A DNA stretch of 64,000 bases, from positions 124,001-188,000 of the forward strand of contig CAXXVF010000001.1 of the NCBI GenBank assembly GCA_963663605.2, written 5' to 3'. Position 1 is the stretch's first letter. Every line of letters begins with the position of its first letter. The notes under the pieces were generated by a model. The model was not told the DNA's origin. It did no database searches and saw only the letters and a program-made list of their open reading frames with translations. Positions 41,981 through 51,416 of this stretch are shown here, piece after piece. This stretch comes from Sporobacter sp963663605 (GTDB lineage Bacteria > Bacillota > Clostridia > Oscillospirales > Oscillospiraceae). Both the position numbers and the translations under genes were made by a program.

Positions 41981-43573
41981 ATGAGCGATTTATTGAATGC
42001 CGTCAAACGGCAGATAACGGAATTTACCAAGAAAAGGAGCAGGAAGCAAAAAATAGTCATGGGAATAGGCGCGGTCTTACTTGTGGGGGTAATTATTGTT
42101 TCCGCGAGTTTATTAGGGAAAGAAGAGTATGTTGTGCTTTATACCGGGCTTGATGAATCCGAGGCAGGTGAAATCAAGCTTATGCTTGATGAAATGGGCG
42201 TAGCAGCAAAGGCGCAGGGTTCGAACACAATTCTTGTCCTGTCGGACAGCGCCGATGAGGTAAGAATGACGCTCGCGGCGGAAGGATATCCGGAAAGCGG
42301 TTTAAATTACGACATATTCGCCGACGCTTCGTCGCTTGGTACGACCGATCTGCAAACGCGGACATACCTTCAATATCAGCTTCAGGAAAATCTGCGATCG
42401 ACCATAATAAAACTTGACCGTATAAAGGACTGTGTTGTCATTGTCAACATGCCGTCTGAATCCCTGTTTGTCCTGTCCTCTGATGAAACGGAAGCCTCGG
42501 CCTCTGTCATGGTCGAAGTTAAAGACGATGAGCCGCTTGCAAACGAGGAAATACAGGCAATTGCCAATCTGGTACTAAAAAGCGTATCGGGACTGCAGCT
42601 GGAAAATATAAGCATAGTGGATTCCTGTATGAATTATTACGATATTACAGGAGAAGCCGAAAATGAATATACGACGTCACAGTATGATCTGACGCAGCTG
42701 ACACAGGAAACGTATAAACAGCAGATCCAAAATGTTCTGTGGCCGGTTTTTGGAGAAGATAATGTGTCGGTGGCGGTTAACGTTGTGCTGAATTTCGATA
42801 AAGAGACCATTTCATCGGTAAAATTTGATACGCCTAAAGAAGACGACGATAACGGACTGGCCGTCAGCATGGAAGAGATCTACGAAATGACGCGAAGCGA
42901 TGGAGACGGTGCGGAAGGGACGGCTGGTACGGACAGCAATGGGTTAACGCTTTCCGAATATGTATATGAAGGCGCCGACTTAAACGACTTCCAGACAATA
43001 TCCAGGACGGTGAATTATGAGCTCAATGAGCTTCAGACCCAAATTGTTAAACAACAGGGCACGATAGATAAGCTTTCAGTAGCGGTTCTTTTAAACAGCG
43101 GTTATAGTGACGATGATTACAGTGAAAGCATTACCCGCCTCGTTTCAAAGGCGACCGGAGTGGATGAAGACGCGGTGTCGGTGGAGAGCCTTCCGTTTAT
43201 GGAGCCGACAGATAAAACCGGTATTACGGATGTTTTTGACGAGCAGGCATCGTTGGTAGACAGTCTGAAGCAAAAAGAGCTTATTAAAACGATCATAATA
43301 GCGGGCACTGTTATGCTGCTGGTATTGTTTGTGCTGCGGTTCCTTAAATCTATGCTGAACAACCGGCCCTCCAACAAAATGGCTGTTGTATCGGGCGGAA
43401 CCGTCCCGGACGAGTGGATAAATGATAAAGACAGCGCCGAGACGGATTCGCTTGAGGATATTACGATGTCGGGCAAATCAAAAAGTATAGAAAAAATTGA
43501 AAGCTTTGTTGATAAAAATCCGGCGGCAGCAGCTCAGCTTTTACGCAACTGGCTTTTAGATGAAGACAAGTAG
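41981..43573 (+). CDS. fliF: Flagellar MS-ring protein FliF
   Basis: 530 aa. N-terminal transmembrane helix (about 25-45), ring-building periplasmic-side domains (YscJ-like), a disordered loop, C-terminal transmembrane helix (about 440-462) and a cytoplasmic FliG-binding tail (ends in LLRNWLLDED). Of three consecutive ATG codons the third (41981) is best spaced, 7 bases after AAGGAG. First gene after riboswitch 2. Confidence 0.94.
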   Translation: MSDLLNAVKRQITEFTKKRSRKQKIVMGIGAVLLVGVIIVSASLLGKEEYVVLYTGLDESEAGEIKLMLDEMGVAAKAQGSNTILVLSDSADEVRMTLAAEGYPESGLNYDIFADASSLGTTDLQTRTYLQYQLQENLRSTIIKLDRIKDCVVIVNMPSESLFVLSSDETEASASVMVEVKDDEPLANEEIQAIANLVLKSVSGLQLENISIVDSCMNYYDITGEAENEYTTSQYDLTQLTQETYKQQIQNVLWPVFGEDNVSVAVNVVLNFDKETISSVKFDTPKEDDDNGLAVSMEEIYEMTRSDGDGAEGTAGTDSNGLTLSEYVYEGADLNDFQTISRTVNYELNELQTQIVKQQGTIDKLSVAVLLNSGYSDDDYSESITRLVSKATGVDEDAVSVESLPFMEPTDKTGITDVFDEQASLVDSLKQKELIKTIIIAGTVMLLVLFVLRFLKSMLNNRPSNKMAVVSGGTVPDEWINDKDSAETDSLEDITMSGKSKSIEKIESFVDKNPAAAAQLLRNWLLDEDK

Positions 43574-43584
43574 TGAGGTAAAAC

Positions 43585-44589
43585 ATGGAGAATAATATAT
43601 GCTCAAAGGAAAAAGCCGCTATTCTCTTGATTTGCTTGGGAGAAGACCATGCAGCTCAGATTTATAAATACTTGAATGAAGACGAGATCGAACAGCTTAC
43701 GCTTTCGCTGTCGGCCGTACATAAAGTCAGCCCTCAATTAAAGGAAACGATCCTGGAGGAGTTTTATGAGATTTGTCTGGCCCAGGAGTATATTTCTGAG
43801 GGCGGGATCGGATATGCGCGTACGGTTTTAGAGAAAGCGTTGGGAAGCAGCCGTGCTGAGGAGCTGATCGACCGGCTTTCATCCTCCCTGCAGGTCAGGC
43901 CTTTTGATTTCATCAGAAAAGCAGATTCAATGCATATTCTAAACCTTGTGAATAATGAAAGCCCTCAGACAATCGCGCTTCTGCTGTCTTACGTGGAGCC
44001 GAAGCAGGCGTCTGAAGTGATCGTCAATCTGCCTCCTGAAATTCAGGTGGAGGTCATACGCAGGATTGCGAATATGGGAAGCGTGCAGCCCGAATACATA
44101 CAGGAAGCGGAAAGGATATTGGAAAAAAGGCTTTCTTCCATGGGCCTGTCCGACAAGATGGTAGTCGGCGGAATCGATTCCGTTGTCAATATTATTAATT
44201 CCATCGACCGGGGAACGGAAAAGTTCATCCTGGAAACGCTTGATGTGAGTGACGGTGAGCTTGCCGAAGATATCAGGAAATGTCTGTTTGTATTTGAGGA
44301 TATAGCAAAGCTCTCGAATCAGGCCATACAAAGGGTCCTGAAAGATGTCGAGACGGCGGACGTTACATACGCCCTGAAGGGCGCCACCGAAGAAGTCAAG
44401 AATGTAATTTTGTCTAATTTAAGTAAGCGTTTGCAGGAAATGATACAGGACGATATGCAGGTGATGGGACCTGTCAGGGTAAAGGATGTTGAAGCCGCTC
44501 AGCAGAGGATCGTCAATTCTGTCAGGCAGCTTGAGGATGCCGGTGAGATTATCGTGGCGCGCGGGGAAGGAGACGACGTCATTGTTTAG
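43585..44589 (+). CDS. fliG: Flagellar motor switch protein FliG
   Basis: 334 aa. N-terminal (FliF-binding), middle and C-terminal ARM-type domains. Family segments: KEKAAILLICLGEDHAAQIYK at the start, NESPQTIALLLSYVEPKQAS in the middle and VFEDIAKLSNQAIQRVLKD at the C-terminal torque helix. ATG with GTGAGGT upstream. The end overlaps fliH by 8 bases. Confidence 0.96.
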   Translation: MENNICSKEKAAILLICLGEDHAAQIYKYLNEDEIEQLTLSLSAVHKVSPQLKETILEEFYEICLAQEYISEGGIGYARTVLEKALGSSRAEELIDRLSSSLQVRPFDFIRKADSMHILNLVNNESPQTIALLLSYVEPKQASEVIVNLPPEIQVEVIRRIANMGSVQPEYIQEAERILEKRLSSMGLSDKMVVGGIDSVVNIINSIDRGTEKFILETLDVSDGELAEDIRKCLFVFEDIAKLSNQAIQRVLKDVETADVTYALKGATEEVKNVILSNLSKRLQEMIQDDMQVMGPVRVKDVEAAQQRIVNSVRQLEDAGEIIVARGEGDDVIV

Positions 44590-45358
44590 AATTGATAAAA
44601 CACTGGTTTCTTATGAACGGTCGGAAGTGGCGTATACGAATATCGGTACGGTTTTAGGCTCCGCCTACAACCGTGCGGGTGAAGAGCAGGCGACGGAAGA
44701 AGAACGGACAAAAGCGCAAGTGCCGGAAAAAATTGAGGCGCAATGTCAGGAGAAAATCGCCAAAGCCGAAAAAGAAGCCAAAGCTGTGCTTTTTGACGCT
44801 GAAAAAAAAGCCCGCTACATCATGCAGCAGGCGCAAGCCGAAGCAGCCGGGGCCAATGAAGAAGCGCAGGAAAAAGGGTATCGCGACGGTTTGCTGAAAG
44901 CGGAACGGGAGATACAGGAGCGCTTGGGAAAACAGACAGAAATGCTCAACAGCCTGATCGCACAGGTCGGCGCCGCCAGAGAAACAATGATGGATGAACT
45001 TGAGGGCGATATCATTACATTGGTTTTTGAAATCGCTAAAAAAGTTATTAACATCGAGCTGGAAAAAAACGATAAAGTGTTTGTGGATCTTGTGCAAAAC
45101 GCGCTTGGAGAAATGAAAAGAGAAGGAAAGATTGTCGTCAGGGTAGGACAGGATGACTATGCCAGGTATTTCAGTTCCGGAAGCGCGGAGTTTATTTTTA
45201 ACAACGAGCATATCAAGACGACCGTTATTGAGGAACCGCTCTTTAAGAAGGGAGACTGTGTAATCGAATCCGACGGCGAGACGATCAATGCCGGAATCAA
45301 TTCACAGCTTAAGTATATAGAGCTTGCATTCCGGAATGAAGAGAGTCATATCGCATGA
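44582..45358 (+). CDS. fliH: Flagellar export stator protein FliH
   Basis: 258 aa. Long Ala/Glu/Lys-rich coiled coil (about 25-150) and a C-terminal domain (about 160-258) typical of FliH/V-ATPase E-type stalks. It tethers FliI and regulates its ATPase. The start is TTG at 44582, overlapping fliG, with AAGGAG 9 bases upstream; the earlier ATG at 44486 lies in fliG and encodes a different sequence. ATGA-type overlap with fliI. Confidence 0.9.
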   Translation: MFRIDKTLVSYERSEVAYTNIGTVLGSAYNRAGEEQATEEERTKAQVPEKIEAQCQEKIAKAEKEAKAVLFDAEKKARYIMQQAQAEAAGANEEAQEKGYRDGLLKAEREIQERLGKQTEMLNSLIAQVGAARETMMDELEGDIITLVFEIAKKVINIELEKNDKVFVDLVQNALGEMKREGKIVVRVGQDDYARYFSSGSAEFIFNNEHIKTTVIEEPLFKKGDCVIESDGETINAGINSQLKYIELAFRNEESHIA

Positions 45359-46677
45359 ATATGCCCGATATCGAAAAATATAAAAATACTCTGCGAAGGG
45401 TTGATCCGCTCGAATATGGTGGCAGAGTCACAAAAATAGTTGGTCTTACGATTGAATCCAACGGGCCTGCAACGAGGATCGGAGACATCTGCAGGGTATA
45501 TTCACAAAGAGGCAGCGCGTTTATAGAAGCGGAAGTCGTCGGCTTCAAAGATAAGCGGGTGCTGCTTATGCCGTTCGGAAAAGTGGACGGCATCGGGCTC
45601 GGCAGCCGCGTGCTTTCAACCAACAAGCCGTTTCAGGTTCCGGTTGGAGACAGGTTTATCGGCAGGGTGCTTGATGCTTTGGGTAATCCAATGGATGACA
45701 AAGGCGCGATTGAGCCTGCGTGTTACTATCCGGTCGAGAACGAACCGCCCCCGCCGCTATCACGGAGCAGAATCAAAGAAGTCCTGCCGCTCGGGATCAA
45801 AGCCATCGACGGACTGTTAACCGTTGGACGCGGGCAGAGGATGGGCATTTTTGCCGGCAGCGGCGTCGGTAAAAGCACCCTTCTCGGAATGATCGCAAGA
45901 AATACGGTGGCCGATATCAACGTAATAACCCTTGTCGGAGAACGCGGCCGTGAGGTCAAGGATTTTATTGAAAAAGATCTGGGGCCGGAAGGACTGAAAA
46001 AATCCGTTTTAGTCGTGGCAACGTCCGACCAGCCGGCAATGATGCGGCTTAAATGCGCTATGGTCGGCACGTCGATCGCTGAATACTTCAGAGACCGCGG
46101 ACACAATGTGCTGCTCCTCATGGATTCGCTGACGCGGTTTGCCATGGCACAGCGCGAAATCGGGATGGCCGTCGGGGAACCGCCGATTTCAAGAGGATTC
46201 CCGCCCTCGGTTTACTCTATACTCCCCAAGCTTCTTGAACGCAGCGGGATGTCCGAAAAGGGGTCGATAACGGGGCTGTATACGGTGCTCGTCGAAGGCG
46301 ATGATATGAATGAACCCATCTCGGATACCGTAAGGGGTATACTCGACGGACATATCATCCTTTCAAGGACAATCGCCGCGGCAAACCATTACCCGGCGAT
46401 AGACATTCTTTCAAGCGTCAGCAGGGTTATGTGCGATATTGTTGCTGCCGGCCATTTTGAAAACGCAGGCTTTGTCAAAAACAAGCTTGCCGTATACCGT
46501 GAAGCGCAGGATCTGATCAACATCGGCGCATATAAAAAGGGGTCAAATCCCGACGTTGACGAGGCGATCAGCCTCAATGGCAAAATCAACGCGTTCCTTC
46601 GGCAGGGAATAGACGATGAGGTCATGTTCGAGGATGTCCTGGACAGCCTGGACAGCATCAAGAGCGGTGACGCATGA
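45355..46677 (+). CDS. fliI: Flagellar export ATPase FliI
   Basis: 440 aa, F1-beta-like ATPase. Walker A GIFAGSGVGKST (about 165-176), catalytic-site VGERGREVKDF, Walker B VLLLMDSLTR and the conserved QREIGMAVGEPP segment. It drives delivery of export substrates. Starts 4 bases before the fliH stop and ends 4 bases into fliJ. Confidence 0.96.
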   Translation: MNMPDIEKYKNTLRRVDPLEYGGRVTKIVGLTIESNGPATRIGDICRVYSQRGSAFIEAEVVGFKDKRVLLMPFGKVDGIGLGSRVLSTNKPFQVPVGDRFIGRVLDALGNPMDDKGAIEPACYYPVENEPPPPLSRSRIKEVLPLGIKAIDGLLTVGRGQRMGIFAGSGVGKSTLLGMIARNTVADINVITLVGERGREVKDFIEKDLGPEGLKKSVLVVATSDQPAMMRLKCAMVGTSIAEYFRDRGHNVLLLMDSLTRFAMAQREIGMAVGEPPISRGFPPSVYSILPKLLERSGMSEKGSITGLYTVLVEGDDMNEPISDTVRGILDGHIILSRTIAAANHYPAIDILSSVSRVMCDIVAAGHFENAGFVKNKLAVYREAQDLINIGAYKKGSNPDVDEAISLNGKINAFLRQGIDDEVMFEDVLDSLDSIKSGDA

Positions 46678-47123
46678 AGAAGTTTGCTTTTTCGCTTCAG
46701 TCAGTGCTGAAGGTGAAAACAATACAGGAAAAGCAAAAGAAGCAGGAACTTGCGGAAATCCGAAACCGGCTGAACGAACTGTACGCCAAACAAGCCGAGC
46801 TGAACAAAGAGCTTGATGACAGCAGTCTGCGGTATGGGGACGAGATGCGAAAAGGGATGTCCGTTCCACGGATGGCATGGCATACAAACTTTGCCGACTA
46901 TATAAAGACGCAGTTACAACAACTTGATGTCATTATCAGACAGACGCTTGAAAAAAAACAGGCAAAACAGCTGGAACTCTTCGCTCTGGTCAAGGAAAAG
47001 AAAACGATAGAAAAGCTCCGTGAGGAGCAGTATCGGGCCTATCTGGAAGAGGCCGCAAAAGAAGAGGAAAAAATTCTGGGAGATTTGATTTCCTATAACA
47101 AGTCGATGGAAACTGCGGATTGA
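46674..47123 (+). CDS. fliJ: Flagellar export protein FliJ
   Basis: 149 aa, a long antiparallel coiled coil typical of FliJ: FAFSLQSVLKVKTIQEKQKK at the N-terminus, Glu/Lys/Gln-rich throughout. It sits in the FliI ring and recycles chaperones. ATGA overlap with fliI. Confidence 0.9.
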   Translation: MKKFAFSLQSVLKVKTIQEKQKKQELAEIRNRLNELYAKQAELNKELDDSSLRYGDEMRKGMSVPRMAWHTNFADYIKTQLQQLDVIIRQTLEKKQAKQLELFALVKEKKTIEKLREEQYRAYLEEAAKEEEKILGDLISYNKSMETAD

Positions 47124-47221
47124 TACTGGTCTTCCATTAAGAAACAGGCATCTTTGCATTTGGAAATTCCCCCGCAAACAGTAGGAAAGCTTAGCGGCGT
47201 TATGTATGGAGCTTAAAAAAT

Positions 47222-47833
47222 ATGTCAGAAAAACAAGTAAACAGCGGGCAGGTATCCGTAAAACAGAAATCTGTGAAAACAAACGGGAAGGAAACCGGCA
47301 AAAAAAAAGTATACATCGCCATTGTTGTTATACTGCTGGTTTCGACTGCGGTGGCCATGGCAGTACTGATTGTAACAAAAAATTCATTTGGCGGCCGGGA
47401 TGTCATATTAGATTTTCTTACGTCCATGGATCCCGCCTACGAGACGGTGCAGGAGCAGCAGCTGATTCTGGAAGCGGTGGAACAGGAATTGTCCTCAAGA
47501 GAAGAGAAAGTCGTAAAAAAGGAAGCCGCCCTTGCCGAACAGGAAGCTGAGCTGGAGGAAAAAGCCGCGGCATTGGAGCAGGAAGAAGTGCTCAGCTCGT
47601 TTAATCTGTACATTTCCAGTTTGCCTGAAGAACGCATTGCTCAATTTGTACAGCTTGGAACGATCTATTCCAATATGGAGCCGGAACAGGCGGTGGAGGC
47701 AATTTCTGGAATTGGAAGCGTACTGGATATGGCCGTTGTGATCTATTACATGAAGCCGGAAAATTCGGCTGAGGTATTTAACTATATGGATTCCGAACTT
47801 GCGGCTCAAATTACGGAAAGTCTGCTTAAATGA
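47222..47833 (+). CDS. MotE-family (YlxF-like) flagellar protein
   Basis: 203 aa. One transmembrane helix (about 32-52), a coiled coil (about 75-115 with EEKVVKKEAALAEQEAELEE), and a C-terminal MgtE-N-like helical domain. The MotE/YlxF family usually sits between fliJ and fliK, as here. In some bacteria MotE helps the stator or switch; in Firmicutes the role is not settled. ATG with GGAGC upstream. Confidence 0.85.
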   Translation: MSEKQVNSGQVSVKQKSVKTNGKETGKKKVYIAIVVILLVSTAVAMAVLIVTKNSFGGRDVILDFLTSMDPAYETVQEQQLILEAVEQELSSREEKVVKKEAALAEQEAELEEKAAALEQEEVLSSFNLYISSLPEERIAQFVQLGTIYSNMEPEQAVEAISGIGSVLDMAVVIYYMKPENSAEVFNYMDSELAAQITESLLK

Positions 47834-47873
47834 GCTTACTTTAGATACCAACCTGTGAAAGGAGGTGAAAGAT

Positions 47874-49349
47874 ATGATATCAGCAGCAAAAATTGATAAA
47901 ACAAGTGCTGTTGTACCGGAAAAAAGTAATAAAATTACAGAAGAAAACAAACCCGATCATGATTTTGCCGAATTATTCTCTTCGGTTTTCGGAGCGGGCG
48001 CAACAAAATCAAAAACGAATAATAAAGCAGTGGAAGACGAGACGGGCTCCGAGAGCGCTCAGAAAAAAAGTGCAAATGAGCTCCCAGGCAGGACGTTGTT
48101 TGAACAGATGTACCAGCTCATGGGACTCGTAGGGCAGTACGCTGAGCGGGAGCAGGAAGAAGCCGTCGCGTCAACGATGGAATCCATCGCTGGAGTTCTC
48201 GAGGGAAATGGTGTTTCGGGCGATACGGATATCGCCTCCCTGCTGACCGAGGTTCAAGGTTGTTTTATGCAGCTTGGCAGCGAGGAAAAAGAAGCAATAT
48301 TGGCACGGATGCCGCAACAATCGGAGCTATTTCAGGGTAAAGACAGTGCTGCGACGGAAGCTATCGTTGAGCTTAGCAGCAATCTGTGCCCTTTGGAGAA
48401 TTCCAGTGAGCAAAGTCAAGAGCCTTTTATGAAACTATCGCAGGCCGGTACACAGCAAGATTTGAGTGCGTTTGAGATAGGTGTAAAATGGACTGATGCC
48501 GGCGCAGAAGCCAATGCCGGCGCAGAAGCCAATGCCGGCGCAGAAGCCAATGCCGGCACAGAAACCAATGCCGGCGCAGGAGCCAGTGCCGGCATAGAAG
48601 CCAATGCAAGCGCAGAAGCCAATGCCGGCGCAGAAGTCAATGCAGGCGCAGAAACCGATGCCGCCACAGAAGATGCCGTTCGGCTTGCCAAAGAAGCCGG
48701 CGGCAAGGCGGAAGAAGGCGCGACTGGGGATACAACTGCGGATTCAGACATTGAAGAAGACAAAACAGATTCGAAACAGACACGGCAGACAGAGCAAACG
48801 GAGAATACGTCAAGCCGGCGGTCTTTCGATGTCGACGAAAATGCGGCGACGCTTACAGCTGAAGACATTAAAGCTGAAACAAATGAAGTCTTCAGGACTG
48901 CCGCAGGAAAAGCCCTTTCAAAGCTGTCGGATATGCTTTCGTCTTATAATGAACAGTCAGCCGATCATTTTGAAATCCAGCTTGAACCCGAAAATCTGGG
49001 GAAGCTGTCCATATCTCTTTCGATGAGCGATGACGGGCTCAAAGCGCGCATACGTACGAATGACGCCCAGGTGCAGAGCCTGCTGACAAGTGAAATCAAC
49101 GCGCTTGTAGACAAGCTCAGCGAAAACGGCGTTCAGATCAAAAGCCTGGATGTTATTTGTGCCGACTTGGGCGGCGAGCAGCTTGACAGTCAGGATTCCG
49201 GCAATGCCTTCTCCGGACAGAACAACGCTTCGTATGGGGGCAGAAATCCGCAAGACATTCAGACAGCCTACGCGGAATCGGGCAGCGTGCAGATATATGC
49301 CTGGGCGGATGAAGAGATTATCGGAAGCACGGTTTCTTACCGCGCATGA
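47874..49349 (+). CDS. fliK: Hook-length control protein FliK
   Basis: 491 aa. N-terminal disordered secreted ruler part (about 1-330) and C-terminal Flg_hook domain (about 345-430: FEIQLEPENLGKLSISLS, then VDKLSENGVQIKSLDV). The linker contains about ten hexapeptides of the type AGAEAN (bases 48498-48668). The protein is secreted and signals FlhB to switch substrates. ATG at 47874 with AAAGGAGG 8 bases upstream; GTG at 47865 overlaps that site. Confidence 0.93.
   Translation: MISAAKIDKTSAVVPEKSNKITEENKPDHDFAELFSSVFGAGATKSKTNNKAVEDETGSESAQKKSANELPGRTLFEQMYQLMGLVGQYAEREQEEAVASTMESIAGVLEGNGVSGDTDIASLLTEVQGCFMQLGSEEKEAILARMPQQSELFQGKDSAATEAIVELSSNLCPLENSSEQSQEPFMKLSQAGTQQDLSAFEIGVKWTDAGAEANAGAEANAGAEANAGTETNAGAGASAGIEANASAEANAGAEVNAGAETDAATEDAVRLAKEAGGKAEEGATGDTTADSDIEEDKTDSKQTRQTEQTENTSSRRSFDVDENAATLTAEDIKAETNEVFRTAAGKALSKLSDMLSSYNEQSADHFEIQLEPENLGKLSISLSMSDDGLKARIRTNDAQVQSLLTSEINALVDKLSENGVQIKSLDVICADLGGEQLDSQDSGNAFSGQNNASYGGRNPQDIQTAYAESGSVQIYAWADEEIIGSTVSYRA
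48498..48668 (+). repeat. In-frame 18-bp tandem repeats in fliK
   Basis: Nine to ten units of GCCGGCGCAGAAGCCAAT type; the first three are identical, later ones decay. They encode AGAEAN hexapeptides, so copy changes would alter ruler length in steps of six residues. Confidence 0.9.
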
Positions 49350-49368
49350 CCGTTTACAGGAGGCTACT

Positions 49369-50064
49369 ATGTCAACAACTCAGATTGATAATGCTATCAA
49401 TACTGCAAACTCAATATCGTCGGCCGCGTCGTCCAATTCGTCGACATCCAATTTATCTGTTGATACAGATACGTTTCTGAAGCTTTTGGTGGCCCAGCTG
49501 GCTAATCAGGATCCGCTTAATCCGCAGGAGGATACGGAATTTGTAACACAGCTGGCGCAGATGACCACGCTTGAGGAGATGCAGCAGATCGGCGCCGGCA
49601 TGTCGTCCATTCAGGCATACAGTTTTGTGGGTAAGTATGCCTATGCTGAGGCGACGGATCCCGAAACCGGTATAACTGGCTATTATTGCGGGACCATCGA
49701 CAGCATCGTCAGCGAAAGCGGTACTTATTATGCGATAATCGGAGAAGACGCCGTCAAGGTTGACGACATCGTACAGGTGTTTGACCCGGACATGCTTGAA
49801 ACCGGAACGACGCTGATTGGGACGTCGGATCTGCTTGGGAAGATTGTCACCGGCTGGTATTCATCCGACGGGACAGGTGTGGAGGTTACAGGCATTGTGT
49901 CCGGTGTTACATATGACAACGGTGCAGTTTACGCCATTGTCGACGGCATTGGAATTGCTGTTGACAGCATCACAGATATTTCCGAACAGACGCAAATTGA
50001 ACAGGACGCGACCGAACAGGACGCGACCGAACAGGACGCGACCGAACAGGACGCGACCGAGTAA
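49369..50064 (+). CDS. flgD: Hook assembly scaffold FlgD
   Basis: 231 aa. Conserved N-terminal region: TFLKLLVAQLANQDPLNPQE and TQLAQMTTLEEMQQIG. It caps the hook during growth. The C-terminus ends in four tandem EQDAT units (bases 49999-50058) not usual for FlgD. ATG with AGGAGG upstream. Confidence 0.94.
   Translation: MSTTQIDNAINTANSISSAASSNSSTSNLSVDTDTFLKLLVAQLANQDPLNPQEDTEFVTQLAQMTTLEEMQQIGAGMSSIQAYSFVGKYAYAEATDPETGITGYYCGTIDSIVSESGTYYAIIGEDAVKVDDIVQVFDPDMLETGTTLIGTSDLLGKIVTGWYSSDGTGVEVTGIVSGVTYDNGAVYAIVDGIGIAVDSITDISEQTQIEQDATEQDATEQDATEQDATE
49999..50058 (+). repeat. In-frame 15-bp tandem repeat at the end of flgD
   Basis: Four identical copies of GAACAGGACGCGACC encoding EQDAT, directly before the last codon and stop. 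Identical copies suggest recent expansion by slippage. Confidence 0.95.
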
Positions 50065-50088
50065 CTATGAAACAGGAGGAATTGTCTT

Positions 50089-50982
50089 ATGATGAGATCA
50101 CTTTTTTCCGCGGTGTCCGGACTTAGGAATCAGCAGACAGCCCTGGACGTCATCGGTAACAACATAGCAAACGTCAACACGATTGCTTATAAAACAAAAA
50201 GCGTGGTATTCAATGATATTTTCAGCCAGACGATCAGTGAGGCGTCCGGCGCGACCGGCAATTCGGGCGGCACCAACGCCCAGCAGATAGGACTCGGCAT
50301 GTCGATTTCCAGCATCAGAATCGCGACGACGGAGGGCAGTACGCAAAGCACCGGCAACCCGCTTGACTTCTCGATTTCCGGACAGGGCTTTTTCGTCGTC
50401 CAGGGCGCGGACGGAAACTCGTATTACACGCGCAACGGCGCCACTGCGCTCGATGACGAAGGCAATCTTGTTTATACGACCGGCGAGCACATTATGGGCG
50501 TAATGATAGAGGACGCCAGCATCGGAACAGATACTTTGGCGGATTATGCTACGTCGGGTTCGCCGGCGCTTGAGCCGATTATTATCGACCCCGACAGATA
50601 CTCCGAATACAGCATTAGCAGCAACGGCGTCATTACGGCGGTTGTGCAGGATGCTACGGGCCTGCCGGCGACCGTTGCCGAAGGGGACGAGGTCGAAGTG
50701 GGCAGGCTGGTGCTTGCAACGTTCGTCAACGACGGCGGGCTTACAAGCGAAGGTGAAAATCTGTATTCGGTATCTCCCAACTCCGGTGAAGCGGTCTACG
50801 ATTACGTAAACGAAGGCGCTTCCGGTTCAGTGAATTCGGGAAGCCTTGAAATGTCAAACGTGGACCTGGCCAATGAACTGACTAATATGATCCTTATGCA
50901 AAGAGGTTTCCAGGCCAGCTCACGCGTCATCACGACCTCGGATACAATGCTCGAGGAACTCGTCAATCTTAAAAGGTCTTAA
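50089..50982 (+). CDS. flgE: Flagellar hook protein FlgE
   Basis: 297 aa. N-terminal SLFSAVSGLRNQQTALDVIGN and NIANVNTIAYK, middle DFSISGQGFFVVQGADG, C-terminal NVDLANELTNMILMQRGFQASS with SRVITTSDTMLEEL. It lies directly after flgD, so it is called the hook protein; the length is short, like Bacillus FlgE. ATG with AGGAGG upstream. A strong hairpin follows. Confidence 0.93.
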   Translation: MMRSLFSAVSGLRNQQTALDVIGNNIANVNTIAYKTKSVVFNDIFSQTISEASGATGNSGGTNAQQIGLGMSISSIRIATTEGSTQSTGNPLDFSISGQGFFVVQGADGNSYYTRNGATALDDEGNLVYTTGEHIMGVMIEDASIGTDTLADYATSGSPALEPIIIDPDRYSEYSISSNGVITAVVQDATGLPATVAEGDEVEVGRLVLATFVNDGGLTSEGENLYSVSPNSGEAVYDYVNEGASGSVNSGSLEMSNVDLANELTNMILMQRGFQASSRVITTSDTMLEELVNLKRS

Positions 50983-51034
50983 AGCTCAGAAAAAATGATG
51001 CTTACAGGGCCTGCTGGTTACACAAAATCCTAAT

Positions 51035-51079
51035 TTTGCTCCGCCGTCCGGACCGCTCCGGTCCGGACGGCGGAGCAAA
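51035..51079. repeat. 21-bp perfect inverted repeat between flgE and flbD
   Basis: Perfect 21-bp arms (51035-51055 and 51059-51079) with a 3-base loop; a weaker outer pairing (TTACAGGG near 51002 with CCCTGTGA near 51087) may extend it. There is no T tract, so it is more likely a hook-mRNA stabiliser or processing site than a terminator. Confidence 0.9.
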
Positions 51080-51189
51080 GCATAAACCCTGTGAGCGGGC
51101 ACTGTAAAATCATCGGGTTTTAGGGGATGTGTATTCGACGCCGACACCCTGACTCTGAAGCACAGAGACAATCGGAAGGGCGTAAAACC

Positions 51190-51384
51190 ATGATTAAAGT
51201 TAGCCGACTCAACAAAACCGAGACATTTTGGGTCAATGAAGATAAAATTGAGTTTATTGAAGTGACTCCTGATACGATATTAACATTAGAGGGTGGAAAA
51301 AAGGTTCCGGTTGCCGAATCCGCTGAAGATGTTGTAAATATGATTATACAGAGAAAAAGGGACATATTTATCAGATATTCCTGA
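51190..51384 (+). CDS. FlbD-family flagellar protein
   Basis: 64 aa. MIKVSRLNKTETFWVNEDKI and the following beta-type pattern identify the FlbD/DUF family encoded between flgE and motA or fliL in Firmicutes. Function unknown. ATG with AGGG upstream (51176-51179). Confidence 0.87.
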   Translation: MIKVSRLNKTETFWVNEDKIEFIEVTPDTILTLEGGKKVPVAESAEDVVNMIIQRKRDIFIRYS

Positions 51385-51416
51385 CAGTTTATGTACCTGG
51401 TATGCGAGGGATAACA

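Noticed and set aside
48416..48868. Long minus-strand ORF opposite the fliK repeats
   Set aside because: It is the antisense shadow of the repeat region; GC-rich repeat DNA keeps all frames open. No ribosome-binding site or family match.
48498..50058. CRISPR-like repeat arrays
   Set aside because: The repeats are contiguous, in frame and coding (AGAEAN in FliK, EQDAT in FlgD), without spacers.
51035..51079. Intrinsic terminator after flgE
   Set aside because: The stem is excellent but there is no T tract on either side, and flbD-motA-motB continue on the same strand, so it is listed as an inverted repeat.
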